Origin: Aggregatibacter kilianii
Lineage (GTDB): Bacteria > Pseudomonadota > Gammaproteobacteria > Enterobacterales > Pasteurellaceae
Length of the DNA: 64,000 nt
Direction: 5' to 3'
Assembly (NCBI RefSeq): GCF_003129965.1
Contig: NZ_NRCJ01000005.1
Span: 1-64,000 of the forward strand
Made by a program: the position numbers and the translations under genes. The notes under the pieces were generated by a model. That model searched no databases, was not told the origin of the DNA, and was given only the letters and a program-made list of their open reading frames with translations. Every line of letters starts with the position of its first letter. The stretch's first letter is position 1. Positions 53,380-63,069 of the stretch are shown one piece after another.

Positions 53380-54039
53380 TTAACTTTTCTCTGAAGTTTT
53401 GTCCGACGTTTCTGCGTCTGTGTTGGCAGGCAACGGATTGTCGGGATCATATTGATTGATGTAATGCGCCAACTTTTCATCCAGCTCGATTTCTTCCTGC
53501 TCCGCCTGTTCCGCCGGAGAAAGTGCGGTCAAATTTTTCGACATTTCTTCCACCGCTAAAGCGTCGGTGTGTTCGGCATAATCTTCCACATCGAGAATGT
53601 CGTAATTTGCCATCGGGTTGTGCTGGTTTGCGCCGGGGTGGATGTACTCAATTTCTTCGGCAGTTTGCACCGCACTTTTGTCTGCTTGAGCCTGTTTCAG
53701 CTGATCAACCTGATCTTGGAAGGTTGTGTTGGTGTCGTTGGCTTTTTGTTCCAACTCGGAACGCAGTTTGTCGGCGGAGGCTTTCAGTTCTTCCACGGTT
53801 TTGCCTAATTCCGGCGACAACGCTTTCAGATTCAGGCTTTCCGCTTTTTTAATGCTGTCTTGCAATTCCTGCAATTTTAGTTCTTGCTTGAGCTCGTTTT
53901 GCACGTTCGCCGCCAGGCCGCGAATGGTACGCACCCAAGTCATGACGGTACGAATTGCCACCGGTAAACGTTGTGGGCCTAGTACCACTAAGCCCACAAT
54001 GCAAACTAATACAATCTCGGAAAAACCAATATCAAACAC
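53380..54039 (-). CDS. tatB: Sec-independent translocase protein TatB
   Basis: Single-span membrane protein that forms the receptor complex with TatC. The start [30 protein letters not shown] contains the membrane helix, the Gly-Pro hinge and the beginning of the amphipathic helix. The long C-terminal part (to 219 aa) is acidic and low-complexity, longer than in E. coli (171 aa). It starts three bases after the tatA stop. Confidence 0.94.
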   Translation of the reverse strand: MFDIGFSEIVLVCIVGLVVLGPQRLPVAIRTVMTWVRTIRGLAANVQNELKQELKLQELQDSIKKAESLNLKALSPELGKTVEELKASADKLRSELEQKANDTNTTFQDQVDQLKQAQADKSAVQTAEEIEYIHPGANQHNPMANYDILDVEDYAEHTDALAVEEMSKNLTALSPAEQAEQEEIELDEKLAHYINQYDPDNPLPANTDAETSDKTSEKS

Positions 54040-54042
54040 GGG

Positions 54043-54273
54043 TTATGCCTGTTCTTTGTCTTTGCTTTTTTCTTGTGTCGGTTGTGCGTTTTGTTTTTGT
54101 TCAACCTTGTCGAACGTCGTATCTTCCGGTTTGGCTTCTTCGTTCATGGCTTTTTTGAAGCCTTTCACGGATTCACCCAAGTCTGTGCCTAAGGTGCGTA
54201 ATTTTTTCGTTCCGAACAGCAATACGATGATTAAGACTAAAATCGCTAATTGCCAAATGCTAATACCGCCCAT
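54043..54273 (-). CDS. tatA: Sec-independent translocase protein TatA
   Basis: A 76-aa pore-forming component. Membrane helix and hinge: [24 protein letters not shown] (residues 2-25), followed by the amphipathic helix [19 protein letters not shown] and a polar tail. I start at 54273 with GAGG upstream; the frame is open 25 codons further but without family similarity. First gene of tatABC. Confidence 0.95.
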   Translation of the reverse strand: MGGISIWQLAILVLIIVLLFGTKKLRTLGTDLGESVKGFKKAMNEEAKPEDTTFDKVEQKQNAQPTQEKSKDKEQA

Positions 54274-54418
54274 AAAAACCTCGTTATTTTGTCGTAATTG
54301 ATAAGTAAAAACGTGCCTGACTATACCCGTTTTACGCGGTTTGAACAATAGTCAGGATTGATTATTTTTGCATTTCTTGACGTAGTTCATATTACCTTTT
54401 CCGCTTGGCGGGCAAGGG

Positions 54419-56056
54419 CTAACACAACAGCAAACCGAGCAGCCAAATCACAAAAGCCAGTGAAAAAAGCACCGCACTTAACCAGCCCGGCAACTGCGGG
54501 AATTGCCACATGGTCGCAAGAAACACCAGCGCGCCGATGATTAAGCTATAAGACTTGCCAGCAGCGTTTTGTTTTTTCTGCATTTTTCGATTTAATTCAA
54601 TCAGTTGATTGGCGATAACCCGTTGTTGTTGTAATGCGTCCATCACGTTTTCCGGCAGCTCGGCAAAATGCTCGCGCCAATACGGCAGTTTTTGTTTTAC
54701 CGTTTTCAACACCGCTTTCATGCCCATTTGTTCATCCAGCCAGTTTTGCAGGAACGGCTTGGCGGTGTCCCATAAATCCAGTTGCGGGTAAAGCTGACGC
54801 CCCAAGCCTTCAATGTAAAGCAAGGTTTTTTGCAATAACACCAACTGCGGTTGCACTTGCATATTGAATTCGCGTGCCACGTTAAACAGATTAAGCAACA
54901 CATGCCCGAAGGAAATTTCCGATAGCGGTTTGGCGAAAATTGGCTCGCAGACTTCGCGGAACGCCTGCTCGAATTCGTCGATATTGGTGTCGGCGGGCGT
55001 CCAACCGGATTCCACGTGCATTTGTGCTACGCGGCGATAATCGCGGTTAAAGAACGCCACAAAACTTTCCGCCAAATAGCGTTTGTCGTGGTCGTTCATG
55101 CGCCCCACAATGCCGCAGTCGATGCCGATGTATTGCGGATCTTCCGGGTGTTGCGGATTGACGAAAATATTGCCCGGGTGCATATCGGCGTGGAAGAAAC
55201 TGTCGCGGAATACCTGCGTGAAAAACACCTGCACGCCGCGCTCCGCCAGCAGTTTCATGTTAGTGCCGTTTTGTTCCAAGGTCGCCACATCGGACACCGG
55301 AATGCCGTAAATGCGCTCCATCACGATAAGGTTTTGGCGGCAGAAATCCGAATACATTTGCGGAATGTACAACATCGGGCTGTTTTCAAAATTGGCGCGC
55401 AGTTGAATGGCGTTTGCCATTTCGCGGCGCAAGTCCAGTTCGTCGCGCAAGGTTTTTTCATACTCGCGCACCACTTCCACCGGACGCAGGCGATGCCCTT
55501 CCGCCGATAAACGGGGGATCCAGCCAGCAAGGCGATACATCAGCGCCAGATCCGCATCAATTACCTGCTGAATATTCGGACGAATCACTTTCAGCACCAC
55601 TTCCTGTCCGGCTAACGGCTGGTCGACATTGAATTTCGCCGTGTGCACTTGGGCGATGGACGCGGACGCCAGTGCGTTTTCATCAAATTCGTCAAACCAA
55701 GTTTCCAGTTTTCCGCCCAGCGCACGTTCAATTTCCGCACGCGCCAGTCTGCCGTCGAAAGGGTCCACTTGATCTTGTAACAAGGCCAGCTCATCGGCAA
55801 TTTCCGGCGGGAACAAATCCCGTCGGGTGGACAGCATTTGCCCCAGCTTAATCCACACCGGGCCGAGTTCCTGCAAGGCTAAACGTAAGCGCGCACCGAA
55901 GGATTGTTGCGGGTGCTTGTTGCGCAGCCAAAACAGGGTTTTACGCCAACAACGCAGCGGACGGGTATAGCGATTATGCGGTAACGCCTCGTCAATGCCG
56001 TACACCAAAAAGGTGTGAATAATTTTGTACAATCGTTTCAGATTTGCCAAATTCAT
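54419..56056 (-). CDS. ubiB: Ubiquinone biosynthesis ATPase/kinase-like protein UbiB
   Basis: ABC1/ADCK-family protein of 545 aa needed for ubiquinone synthesis, probably as an ATPase that helps extract lipid intermediates. The KxGQ motif is in [25 protein letters not shown] replaces the normal kinase Gly-rich loop, VVLKVIRP carries the ATP Lys and [13 protein letters not shown] with [11 protein letters not shown] the metal-binding part. Two C-terminal membrane helices follow (about 500-545). Its ATG overlaps the ubiJ stop by four bases, a ubiE-ubiJ-ubiB operon as in E. coli. Confidence 0.95.
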   Translation of the reverse strand: MNLANLKRLYKIIHTFLVYGIDEALPHNRYTRPLRCWRKTLFWLRNKHPQQSFGARLRLALQELGPVWIKLGQMLSTRRDLFPPEIADELALLQDQVDPFDGRLARAEIERALGGKLETWFDEFDENALASASIAQVHTAKFNVDQPLAGQEVVLKVIRPNIQQVIDADLALMYRLAGWIPRLSAEGHRLRPVEVVREYEKTLRDELDLRREMANAIQLRANFENSPMLYIPQMYSDFCRQNLIVMERIYGIPVSDVATLEQNGTNMKLLAERGVQVFFTQVFRDSFFHADMHPGNIFVNPQHPEDPQYIGIDCGIVGRMNDHDKRYLAESFVAFFNRDYRRVAQMHVESGWTPADTNIDEFEQAFREVCEPIFAKPLSEISFGHVLLNLFNVAREFNMQVQPQLVLLQKTLLYIEGLGRQLYPQLDLWDTAKPFLQNWLDEQMGMKAVLKTVKQKLPYWREHFAELPENVMDALQQQRVIANQLIELNRKMQKKQNAAGKSYSLIIGALVFLATMWQFPQLPGWLSAVLFSLAFVIWLLGLLLC

Positions 56057-56706
56057 CGGGTTTCCATGAGTTGATTAATTTTTTGTTCTAAAAGTGCGGT
56101 CTGTTTTTCCAACGTTTTTACCTGATCGCCGAAATCTGCGAGGGCAAGGCTTGGTGAAATCACCTGCCATTCTTCCGTTAGGCGTTCGCCCCAATAACGT
56201 TGGCTTTGGCTGATTTTTTGTTTGCCCACGGCAAGAATTTTGCGTAAAAAATTGACCGCACTTTGCGCCGCAATGTCGCCGACATAAGGCGACAGCAGTT
56301 CCGCCGGATCTTTTTCCAGAAATTCCACCAGCGCGGCGAAATCCTGCAATACCTGCAAGTCGCCTTCCAATATCAGCGATTTATCGTTAATCCATTGACT
56401 GATTTGGGATTTTTTCAGCGGCGTGAAGAGCAGATTCGGATTGAGGGTAACGGCGCAATCGGGAGTCGCTTCATATTGGTGCAACACGTCGATGCGTTGT
56501 TCGGAAAACAGAAAATAAAAGGTGGTTTGTACGCCTTTAATGCGAATTTGCAGGCTTTTGTCCGCCAGTTTGCGCAAATAAGGCGCGCAATGCGCGGTGC
56601 GTTGAATGAGGTGATTTAACACCCTTTCCAGCCCGCTGTTCAAAAGTTGCGGCAACATCAGTTGTTGCGGTAATTGTTGCGAGAGTGCACTGAGGTTGAA
56701 AAGCAT
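56053..56706 (-). CDS. ubiJ: Ubiquinone biosynthesis accessory factor UbiJ
   Basis: A 217-aa protein with an N-terminal SCP2 lipid-binding domain ([34 protein letters not shown]) that presents hydrophobic intermediates to the Ubi enzymes, and a C-terminal coiled coil ([20 protein letters not shown]). Start at 56706 behind AAGGA; the frame continues 29 codons upstream but that part overlaps the end of ubiE. Located between ubiE and ubiB as expected. Confidence 0.92.
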   Translation of the reverse strand: MLFNLSALSQQLPQQLMLPQLLNSGLERVLNHLIQRTAHCAPYLRKLADKSLQIRIKGVQTTFYFLFSEQRIDVLHQYEATPDCAVTLNPNLLFTPLKKSQISQWINDKSLILEGDLQVLQDFAALVEFLEKDPAELLSPYVGDIAAQSAVNFLRKILAVGKQKISQSQRYWGERLTEEWQVISPSLALADFGDQVKTLEKQTALLEQKINQLMETR

Positions 56707-56725
56707 AAGCCGTCCTTCATTAGCC

Positions 56726-57541
56726 TTAGAATTTATAACCGCGATGCAACGCCACAATGCCGGCGGTGAGATTGTAGTAACCCACCTGTTCAAAGCCCGC
56801 CTGTTGCATCATCTCTTTGAGCGGTTCCTGTGCCGGGTGCATACGAATGGATTCCGCCAAATAACGGTAACTTTCGCTGTCGTTCACCACCACTTCGCCG
56901 ATTTTCGGCAAAATATTGAAGGAATAGAAATTGTAGGCTTTGCTTAAGGGATCCAAAATCGGTTTGGAAAATTCCAACACCAACAAACGACCGCCCGGCT
57001 TCAGCACGCGATACATGGAGCGCAGGGCTTTGTCTTTGTCCGTCACGTTGCGCAAGCCGAAACTGATGATCACGCAATCGAAGGTGTTGTCGGGAAACGG
57101 CAGGGCTTCTGCGTTCGCTTGCACATAATTGACGTTGCCCACCACGCCGAGATTGCGCAATTTCTCACGCCCCACCTGTAACATGGAATCGTTAATATCC
57201 GCCAACACCACTTCGCCGCTCGGGCCGACCAAACGGGAAAATTTCGCCGTAAAATCGCCTGTACCGCCTGCCAAATCCAACACTTTCTGCCCCTTACGCA
57301 CCCCGCTGCAATCAATGGTAAAGCGCTTCCACAGGCGATGAATGCCGAACGACAGCAGGTCGTTCATTAAATCATATTTGCCTGCTACGGAATGAAACAC
57401 ATTCGCCACCAGTTTTTGTTTTTCCGCTTTAGCAACGGTTTGAAAGCCGAAATGGGTCGTTTCCTGATGGTCGGCTTGGGTAAAGTGCGGTTGATTTTCA
57501 GCGTGTTTTTCAGTTTGTGAAGGGGAATTTTGTTCGCTCAT
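56726..57541 (-). CDS. ubiE: Ubiquinone/menaquinone C-methyltransferase UbiE
   Basis: SAM-dependent methyltransferase acting on both ubiquinone and menaquinone precursors. The SAM site is [15 protein letters not shown], followed by ADINDSML, and the family blocks [18 protein letters not shown] and LEFSKP are present. Length 271 aa, with about 20 more N-terminal residues than E. coli (251 aa), a polar stretch of low conservation. The first gene of the ubiEJB operon. Menaquinone is also the electron donor of the DMSO reductase in this window. Confidence 0.95.
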   Translation of the reverse strand: MSEQNSPSQTEKHAENQPHFTQADHQETTHFGFQTVAKAEKQKLVANVFHSVAGKYDLMNDLLSFGIHRLWKRFTIDCSGVRKGQKVLDLAGGTGDFTAKFSRLVGPSGEVVLADINDSMLQVGREKLRNLGVVGNVNYVQANAEALPFPDNTFDCVIISFGLRNVTDKDKALRSMYRVLKPGGRLLVLEFSKPILDPLSKAYNFYSFNILPKIGEVVVNDSESYRYLAESIRMHPAQEPLKEMMQQAGFEQVGYYNLTAGIVALHRGYKF

Positions 57542-57751
57542 ATTCGGCTCGGCTCAGTTAAAAAATGATGCCTAGCATAGCAAAAAAACGGGCGGTTTTC
57601 TTGGGGAAATGGCGGGAATGTTAAAAATCCATTGGATTTTTTGACCGCACTTTACGGTTTGTGTGAGTAGGAAAATATTTTCAGTGCATTTCCATTGAAA
57701 TTCTGATAGTTTTCATCGGATTTATTTTCTCCTAACCAAAGGAATACTATT

Positions 57752-58276
57752 GTGAAAAAATGGCTACCGATTTTATTGTTGATAATAGGTGGGAATGTTT
57801 ATGCCTATGATGCAACGCGAGGCGCATTACAAAATGATCCGTCATTGTGTGGATATGGATATAATCCAAATTGCTCATCCGGAAGCGGAACATCCGGAGG
57901 CTCTTCAGGAACTTATTTTGCTCCACTTCCCAACTTTTATTATTTTGGTGTAATCGCTGTAAATCCCAAAACAGGTGATTGGGGGTGGTCAACAGGGAAT
58001 ACGTCTTTAGATTTAGCTAGACAAGTTGCAATTGAGAATTGTGAAAAGTCCGGTAGGGGTGAATGTCAATGGGTCGTTACTCAATCTAATGGTTGCATCG
58101 CAATGGCATCCTATCGTGGTAAAGATGGCAGTTGGGGACATTCTTGGTCTGAGTCAGGCATTTGTGGACAAGTTGAAAAAGAAGCATTAAAGGCTTGTAA
58201 TGCCAATAAACCCAATAAAGGGAAAAAGTGTAAAATTGAAATCCCGCAACTAGATGTCCGTAATAGATATTATTAA
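57752..58276 (+). CDS. DUF4189-domain secreted protein
   Basis: A 174-aa periplasmic or secreted protein with signal peptide MKKWLPILLLIIGGNVYA. A Gly/Ser-rich linker (SSGSGTSGGSSGTY) leads into a DUF4189 domain with FGVIAVNPKTGDWGWSTG, IENCEKSGRGECQWVVT and GCIAMAS, where the cysteines are probably paired. The function of DUF4189 is unknown. It starts with GTG at 57752, supported by AAAGGAAT at the right distance; no ATG in frame would keep the signal peptide. AT-rich compared with neighbours. Confidence 0.78.
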   Translation: MKKWLPILLLIIGGNVYAYDATRGALQNDPSLCGYGYNPNCSSGSGTSGGSSGTYFAPLPNFYYFGVIAVNPKTGDWGWSTGNTSLDLARQVAIENCEKSGRGECQWVVTQSNGCIAMASYRGKDGSWGHSWSESGICGQVEKEALKACNANKPNKGKKCKIEIPQLDVRNRYY

Positions 58277-58329
58277 TTTATTGCTTAATAATATGCGTTT
58301 CTTTAGTTTGTGCCTAATGTAAAAGAAAA

Positions 58330-58423
58330 AGGCACGCGTTGGGAAACGCGCGCCAGCGGTGTTGTTAAAATTCTCCAAAGGGGAATAACGCTACTTAACT
58401 TAGAGCAACTCGTTACCCTAGGG
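58330..58423. repeat. Palindrome cluster between DUF4189 and hslO genes
   Basis: CGCGTT-GGG-AAACGCG forms a stem at 58334-58350 that could close the DUF4189 transcript. TTCTCCAAAGGGGAAT (58371-58386) and GTTACCCTAGGG (58412-58423) repeat elements from the cluster at 36452-36530 with one mismatch, in a different order. Confidence 0.55.
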
Positions 58424-58427
58424 CAGT

Positions 58428-59297
58428 CTAAACCGCTTGTTTTAACTTCTCAATCGCCTCTTTATTGAACAAATAATGCGTGCCGCAGCATTCGCATTGC
58501 ATGTCGATGGTGCCTTGGTTTTCGGCAAGGATTTGTTCGATTTCGTCTTCCGGCAAGAGCAATAAGGCGGAGCCGGAGCGTTCTTGCGAGCAGCCGCAGT
58601 GGAAGCTCACGGCTTGCGGCGCGAAGAGTTCGACGGTTTCTTCGTGGTATAAGCGATACAGCAATTCTTCCGCGCTTAAGCCGAAAATTTCCTCGTCTTT
58701 GATGGTCGCCGTTAAGGTTGCCAAATGTTCGAAATCTTCCGGGGAGCCGGAACCGTCCGGTACGATTTGTAGCAACACGCCGGCACTGACCGGTTTGCCG
58801 TCGTATTCGCCGGTGCGGATAATCAACTGGGTTTGTAGCTGTTCGGAACGCACGAAATAGTCTTCCAGGCATTCGCTGATGGTCGGTTTATCCAGCGGGA
58901 CAATGCCTTGATAACGCTCGCCTTCTTTAGGTGCGATGGTGATCACCAACACGCCTTTGCCGATCATTTGGTGCAGGCTCATGCCGCTGTCAATATCGCC
59001 TTGCAAGCGGGCAAGGGCGCGGATTTGTTGTTGGTCGTTGCCGTTCACCAGCGCCAGTTTTAACGGACCGTTGCCTTGAATTTGCACGGTGATGTCGCCG
59101 TTAAATTTTAAGGTGGCAGTGAGTAAGCTGGTGGCGACCATCATTTCGCCCAATAAATTGCGTACCGCTTGCGGGTAATGATGGGTGTTTAAGGTGTCGT
59201 TAAAGGTTTGGTTTAAGCGTACCCATTCGCCGCGCACCGAGCGATCTTTGAACAGATAGCGATAAAGTTGGTCGTTGTCTTGAATGTAATTTGTCAT
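58428..59297 (-). CDS. hslO: Redox-regulated chaperone Hsp33
   Basis: Hsp33 is switched on by oxidation: zinc is released and disulfides form, after which it prevents aggregation. The zinc cysteines are in FHCGCSQERSG and MQCECCGTHY near the C-terminus. The N-terminal TNYIQDNDQLYRYLFKDRSVRGEW is typical. Start at 59297 (289 aa) with GGAAC upstream; an ATG eleven codons earlier is less likely. It follows hslR, as in E. coli (yrfG-hslR-hslO). Confidence 0.95.
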   Translation of the reverse strand: MTNYIQDNDQLYRYLFKDRSVRGEWVRLNQTFNDTLNTHHYPQAVRNLLGEMMVATSLLTATLKFNGDITVQIQGNGPLKLALVNGNDQQQIRALARLQGDIDSGMSLHQMIGKGVLVITIAPKEGERYQGIVPLDKPTISECLEDYFVRSEQLQTQLIIRTGEYDGKPVSAGVLLQIVPDGSGSPEDFEHLATLTATIKDEEIFGLSAEELLYRLYHEETVELFAPQAVSFHCGCSQERSGSALLLLPEDEIEQILAENQGTIDMQCECCGTHYLFNKEAIEKLKQAV

Positions 59298-59365
59298 CTT
59301 TTTTGTTCCTAAATGAATCACGTTCGCCAAATATGTGGGCGTTTCCGCCGATTACAAGGGCGCGC

Positions 59366-59782
59366 TTATTCTTGGTTTTGGTGCTTGAATTTGAGTAAAT
59401 CGCGGCGTTCTTTTTTGTCGGGGCGGCGATCAGGATGCGGCATGGAAAGGGCGTTCATTTTGCGTGCCATGGCGAGTTTTTCACGGTTGGCGACGCTTTG
59501 TTCCGTTTCGCGATAAAGCAATTGTGCTTCCGGTGCGCCCCGCCGTTGGGCGGAAAGGGCGAGCACGACAATTTCCTTTTCTTCGTTGCCTTGACGTAAT
59601 TTGAGGGTAGCGCCCACCTCCACGATTTTGTTCGGTTTGCTGCGTTGCCCGTTGTAATGCACTTTGCCGCCGTCGATCATCTCTTTGGCGAGGGTGCGGG
59701 TTTTGTAAAATCGAGCCGCCCACAGCCATTTGTCCAAACGCACTGCTTCTTTTTCTTCCGTTGCCTGAGCATGTTTTGCCAT
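59366..59782 (-). CDS. hslR: Ribosome-rescue heat-shock protein Hsp15
   Basis: A 138-aa S4-domain RNA-binding protein that binds 50S subunits carrying stalled nascent chains. RLDKWLWAARFYKTRTLAKEMIDGGKVHYNG (residues about 15-45, given in part) is the S4 motif, and the basic tail DRRPDKKERRDLLKFKHQ the typical end. Between yrfG and hslO on the same strand. Confidence 0.93.
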   Translation of the reverse strand: MAKHAQATEEKEAVRLDKWLWAARFYKTRTLAKEMIDGGKVHYNGQRSKPNKIVEVGATLKLRQGNEEKEIVVLALSAQRRGAPEAQLLYRETEQSVANREKLAMARKMNALSMPHPDRRPDKKERRDLLKFKHQNQE

Positions 59783-59794
59783 GGTGTCGCTCCG

Positions 59795-60454
59795 TTACAG
59801 TAAAGTGCGGTAGTTTTTGATGGAGAAATGCCGTTCGAAGGATTTATCCGCCAAGGTGCTGTCGGGATTTTCTACGCCGACGGTGTAGGCGATGCCGAAT
59901 TGTTTGGCGCTGTCGAGCACCGGTTCGGTGTCGTCGATGAAAAGGGTGCGACTCGGATCGAACGGGGTGAATTGCTGCAAACGGTGCCACAGGGATTGTT
60001 CCACTTTCGGCGCGTTAAATTGGTGGCTGGAAAGTAGCAGATCAAAGTGCGGTGCTAAATCGCAGTGTTTTAGTTTTTCCGCCAAACTGAACGGGTGGCT
60101 GTCGGTGAGCAAAATCAATTTTTTGCGACGCTCACGGGTAGCCTGTAAAAACGGGTACACATCCGACCGCACTTTGATGTAGTCGCGCTGTTGCTGCAAC
60201 AATTCACGCAACGGCAAATCCAGATTTTCCGCCCAGAAATCAATGCAATACCATTGCATACTGAATTCCACCTGCTGATAACGGCGATGAATCAACTCGC
60301 GGCTTTGTTCCACGGACAGCTTGAATTTGTCCGCGTATGCCTGCGGTACGACGTTTTTCCAGAAACGATGATCGAAATACAGATCAATCAGTGTGCCGTC
60401 CAAATCCAGAATCACGGTGTCGATTGCCTGCCAGTTAAATTTTTGTTGTGCCAT
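59795..60454 (-). CDS. yrfG: GMP/IMP nucleotidase YrfG
   Basis: HAD-type 5'-nucleotidase that acts on GMP and IMP in E. coli. Catalytic motif VILDLDGTLIDL (residues 15-26), motif II in LLTDSHP, and LFIDDTEPVLDSAKQFGI as the metal-binding motif. Length 219 aa. First gene of yrfG-hslR-hslO, divergent from nudE; E. coli has the same order with igaA inserted. Confidence 0.92.
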   Translation of the reverse strand: MAQQKFNWQAIDTVILDLDGTLIDLYFDHRFWKNVVPQAYADKFKLSVEQSRELIHRRYQQVEFSMQWYCIDFWAENLDLPLRELLQQQRDYIKVRSDVYPFLQATRERRKKLILLTDSHPFSLAEKLKHCDLAPHFDLLLSSHQFNAPKVEQSLWHRLQQFTPFDPSRTLFIDDTEPVLDSAKQFGIAYTVGVENPDSTLADKSFERHFSIKNYRTLL

Positions 60455-60534
60455 CCCGTTGCGGTCCCTTTTCTTTGTGAAAATAGTGGGGTATGGTATC
60501 GCTATTTCGGCAGTTTGTAAAACGAGGGAACAAC

Positions 60535-61098
60535 ATGACGGGGTTAGTCAAACCGCAAATTTTAAATATAAAAACGGTAGCAAAATCAACCATTTTTGAA
60601 ATTCAGTCGGTGGATTTGAAATTCGCCAACGGCGAGCACCGCACTTATGAGCGTTTTCGCCCCGGGAAGTATGCGGCGGTGATGGTGGTGGCTATCGACG
60701 GTGAGGATTTATTGCTGGTGCGCGAATATGCCGTGGGCACGGAGCGTTATGAATTGGGCTTTGTGAAAGGCAGAATGGACGCGGGCGAAACGCCGGAGCA
60801 GAGCGCCAATCGCGAATTGCAGGAGGAAATCGGTGTCGGCGCGAAATCCTGGGTGCATTTGCGCACTGTTAACTCGTCCGTCGGTTTTATGAACAACCCG
60901 ATGCATATTTTACTGGCGCAGGATTTTTATCCAAGCAAATTGGAAGGCGACGAGCCGGAACCGCTGGAACTGGTGCGTGTGCCGTTAGCAAATATTGACG
61001 AATTGCTGCACGATCCGGATTTCAATGAAGCGAAAAATCTGACCGCACTTTATTTGGTGAGGGACTATTTACAGCGAGAAGGGCGGCTTAATAAATAA
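60535..61098 (+). CDS. nudE: ADP compounds hydrolase NudE
   Basis: Nudix hydrolase for ADP-ribose, Ap3A and NADH. The Nudix box is complete at residues 79-101: Gly79, Glu85 and REL-x-EE-x-GV (GRMDAGETPEQ, then ANRELQEEIGV). Start at 60535 behind GAGGGAA; length 187 aa. Its ability to clear ADP-ribose may be relevant in a genome with several ADP-ribosylation systems, an inference only. Confidence 0.93.
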   Translation: MTGLVKPQILNIKTVAKSTIFEIQSVDLKFANGEHRTYERFRPGKYAAVMVVAIDGEDLLLVREYAVGTERYELGFVKGRMDAGETPEQSANRELQEEIGVGAKSWVHLRTVNSSVGFMNNPMHILLAQDFYPSKLEGDEPEPLELVRVPLANIDELLHDPDFNEAKNLTALYLVRDYLQREGRLNK

Positions 61099-61120
61099 AC
61101 AACTTAACAAATAGATCCGG

Positions 61121-62002
61121 TTACATTAAACGGTATTTGCCCGGAGAAACGCCGTAGTAGGATTTAAAGACTTTGGTAAAATGCGTGTCCGATTGGTAGC
61201 CCACTTCCGAGGCAATGACGGGAATGGATTTTTGGCTGTTTTTCAGTAACATTCCCGCCATGTTCATGCGCATGATGGTCAGAAATTTACCGGGTAAAAT
61301 CCCGGTTTTTTGTTTGAACATGCGGATAAAATTCGCACGGGACATCGCGCAACTTTCCGCTAAGGCCTCCATGCTCCAGCTTTCTTTAGGATGGCTCATA
61401 ATGGCGTTGACGGCATTTTTTAACCGTTTGTCCTGCAATGCACCGAGTATCCCTTTATTTACCTCATTGTGTTGGAGATAGTCTCTGATTAGGTAAGTAA
61501 AAAGAATATTACATAACGCATTGACGACTGCTTTATTGCCCAAGTTATCTTCCGTTTCTTTGCGTAATAACTCAAGCAACGCCATGATCGAGGCATTATT
61601 GGTGGAAAGATGCCAGTGGGGCAGATTAAACAAGGCGCTTTGGGCGACGTTTAGATAACGAAAATAGCCGCAGAACATTTCGAAATCGTCGGCTTCTTTT
61701 TCGTTATTGCGATGAACGGTAAATGCGCCTTGTGTGCTTTCGGTAATGGACGTTTCGGTATTGGTGCCGTGATAAATACTATGTTCTTCGCCGTAAGGCA
61801 GAAAAATCACATCCCCCGGTTTGAGATGACAAGTTTGGTGTTTTAGCCGAATTTGGCATTCGCCTTTGGATACAATATGAAATTTGCCGATTAAATTCGG
61901 TGCCTGTTTTTGGTGAACCAGCCAGTCGCCCTGAAAACGGCAGAGTATATTGATTTCTCCTTCAATACCCGATAGTCGAATAAGCTGATCTAAATAGTCC
62001 AT
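61121..62002 (-). CDS. AraC-family regulator, RclR-like
   Basis: A 293-aa regulator with an N-terminal cupin_6 sensor (residues 1-150) and two C-terminal AraC helix-turn-helix motifs (WSMEALAESCAMSRANFIRMFK and IPVIASEVGYQSDTHFTKVFK). The sensor domain resembles RclR, the hypochlorite-responsive activator: Cys21 is at the same position. The second redox Cys of E. coli RclR (Cys89) has no counterpart; the loop reads TESTQGAF. It lies directly behind an RclC-like gene on the same strand, unlike the divergent order in E. coli. The inducer is therefore uncertain. Confidence 0.8.
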   Translation of the reverse strand: MDYLDQLIRLSGIEGEINILCRFQGDWLVHQKQAPNLIGKFHIVSKGECQIRLKHQTCHLKPGDVIFLPYGEEHSIYHGTNTETSITESTQGAFTVHRNNEKEADDFEMFCGYFRYLNVAQSALFNLPHWHLSTNNASIMALLELLRKETEDNLGNKAVVNALCNILFTYLIRDYLQHNEVNKGILGALQDKRLKNAVNAIMSHPKESWSMEALAESCAMSRANFIRMFKQKTGILPGKFLTIMRMNMAGMLLKNSQKSIPVIASEVGYQSDTHFTKVFKSYYGVSPGKYRLM

Positions 62003-62027
62003 GTTTTTATTTTTACCTTAAAGCGAA

Positions 62028-62054
62028 GAAGCCTATCACAAGGTGATAAGCTTC
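62028..62054. promoter_or_regulatory. Hairpin between the RclC-like and regulator genes
   Basis: GAAGC, one unpaired base, TATCAC-AAG-GTGATA, one unpaired base, GCTTC. It stands between the membrane-protein stop and the regulator start on the minus strand without a long T-run, so it may reduce read-through or stabilise the upstream message. Confidence 0.5.
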
Positions 62055-62070
62055 ATTGCGGTTTTATTTA

Positions 62071-62697
62071 TTAGGCGGATTGTTTTTGCTTCAGCCAGCG
62101 ATTCGCACATTCGGCAGCGGCAACCAATCCTCCCGCCATCATAATAATATCTTTAATAATCAGTCGTCCTGCACCGGATAAATAAGGGAAGCCATAATTC
62201 GGTGTCGGGAAATCCCCACCTAGGTTCGGTACCCAGGTTTCCGGCGTGAAAATGAGAAACGACAGGGTGACGATAGACATACCGAACGTCAGTAAGCCGC
62301 CGAATAATCCCAAAGTCGGTGACCAGATACCCGCCAAGGTTAATAGACCGATGGTCACAATCATAGCGCCGATAATGTAAGACGCGGTATAGGTACCATT
62401 GGCTTTATGCCATTCGATATTTTTCGCTACCATTTTACCTTCAGGATTCTTATAAAGGGTATATTCTTTGACTAATTCGCCTTTATCATTTTGTACTAAA
62501 TTCGATCCGTTTTTATAGAGGAAACTTAAAAAGGGGCTATTTGACACGAAATGTGCAATACCGTCTGCTTCATATTGACAGACTTTTAAACCGCCGATCC
62601 ATACCATGACAATACAAATGGCAATGCGTACAAAATTAATAAATTGGCGTTGCATCGGCGCAACGATTTTAGCAAGTAATTCAACTAATGCATTCAT
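62071..62697 (-). CDS. DUF417/RclC-like membrane protein
   Basis: A 208-aa inner-membrane protein of the DoxX-related DUF417 family with four hydrophobic segments (FVRIAICIVMVWIGGLK, ASYIIGAMIVTIGLLTLAGIW, FGGLLTFGMSIVTLSFLIF, DIIMMAGGLVAAAE). FVSNSPFLSFLY and PYLSGAGRLIIKD are family hallmarks. E. coli RclC belongs to the reactive-chlorine defence operon rclABC; neither RclA nor RclB is here. The adjacent RclR-like regulator supports a stress role. Confidence 0.82.
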   Translation of the reverse strand: MNALVELLAKIVAPMQRQFINFVRIAICIVMVWIGGLKVCQYEADGIAHFVSNSPFLSFLYKNGSNLVQNDKGELVKEYTLYKNPEGKMVAKNIEWHKANGTYTASYIIGAMIVTIGLLTLAGIWSPTLGLFGGLLTFGMSIVTLSFLIFTPETWVPNLGGDFPTPNYGFPYLSGAGRLIIKDIIMMAGGLVAAAECANRWLKQKQSA

Positions 62698-62894
62698 TTT
62701 CCAGCCTCACGGAAATTCATAATTAAGTGGATGATACAAAACTTTTAAGGGTTATCTACCTAAATAGAATTAGGTGCGGCGCACTATATCGGATATTAAA
62801 AATAAATAAATTGACGAGATTCGCTATTTTTTGCGGTTGAGACTAAAGCAGATGAATTTAAGATTATAACGCCGTCAGGCAGATTCTTATTTGT

Positions 62895-62905
62895 GGGGGG
62901 GGGGG
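62895..62905 (+). repeat. 11-base poly-G tract
   Basis: Eleven consecutive G in an otherwise AT-rich 372-bp intergenic region (62698-63069), 165 bp before the OPT transporter start. Such tracts slip during replication and act as phase-variation switches when placed in promoters. The rest of the region holds a small stem TTGGC-N7-GCCAA at 63009-63025 and no gene that I can support. Confidence 0.85.
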
Positions 62906-63069
62906 ATATCCGATGAAAAGATTTAGCGTTAGAAAAAAAATTTAAAAATATGCGGTTATTTTAAATAAAATTCAATTTAAACAAAATTAACTGAATGAAT
63001 CTTGATTGTTTGGCGTTTTTTTGCCAAGGTAACGCGGTTTTTTTATAAAAATTAATGAACAGGTATATT

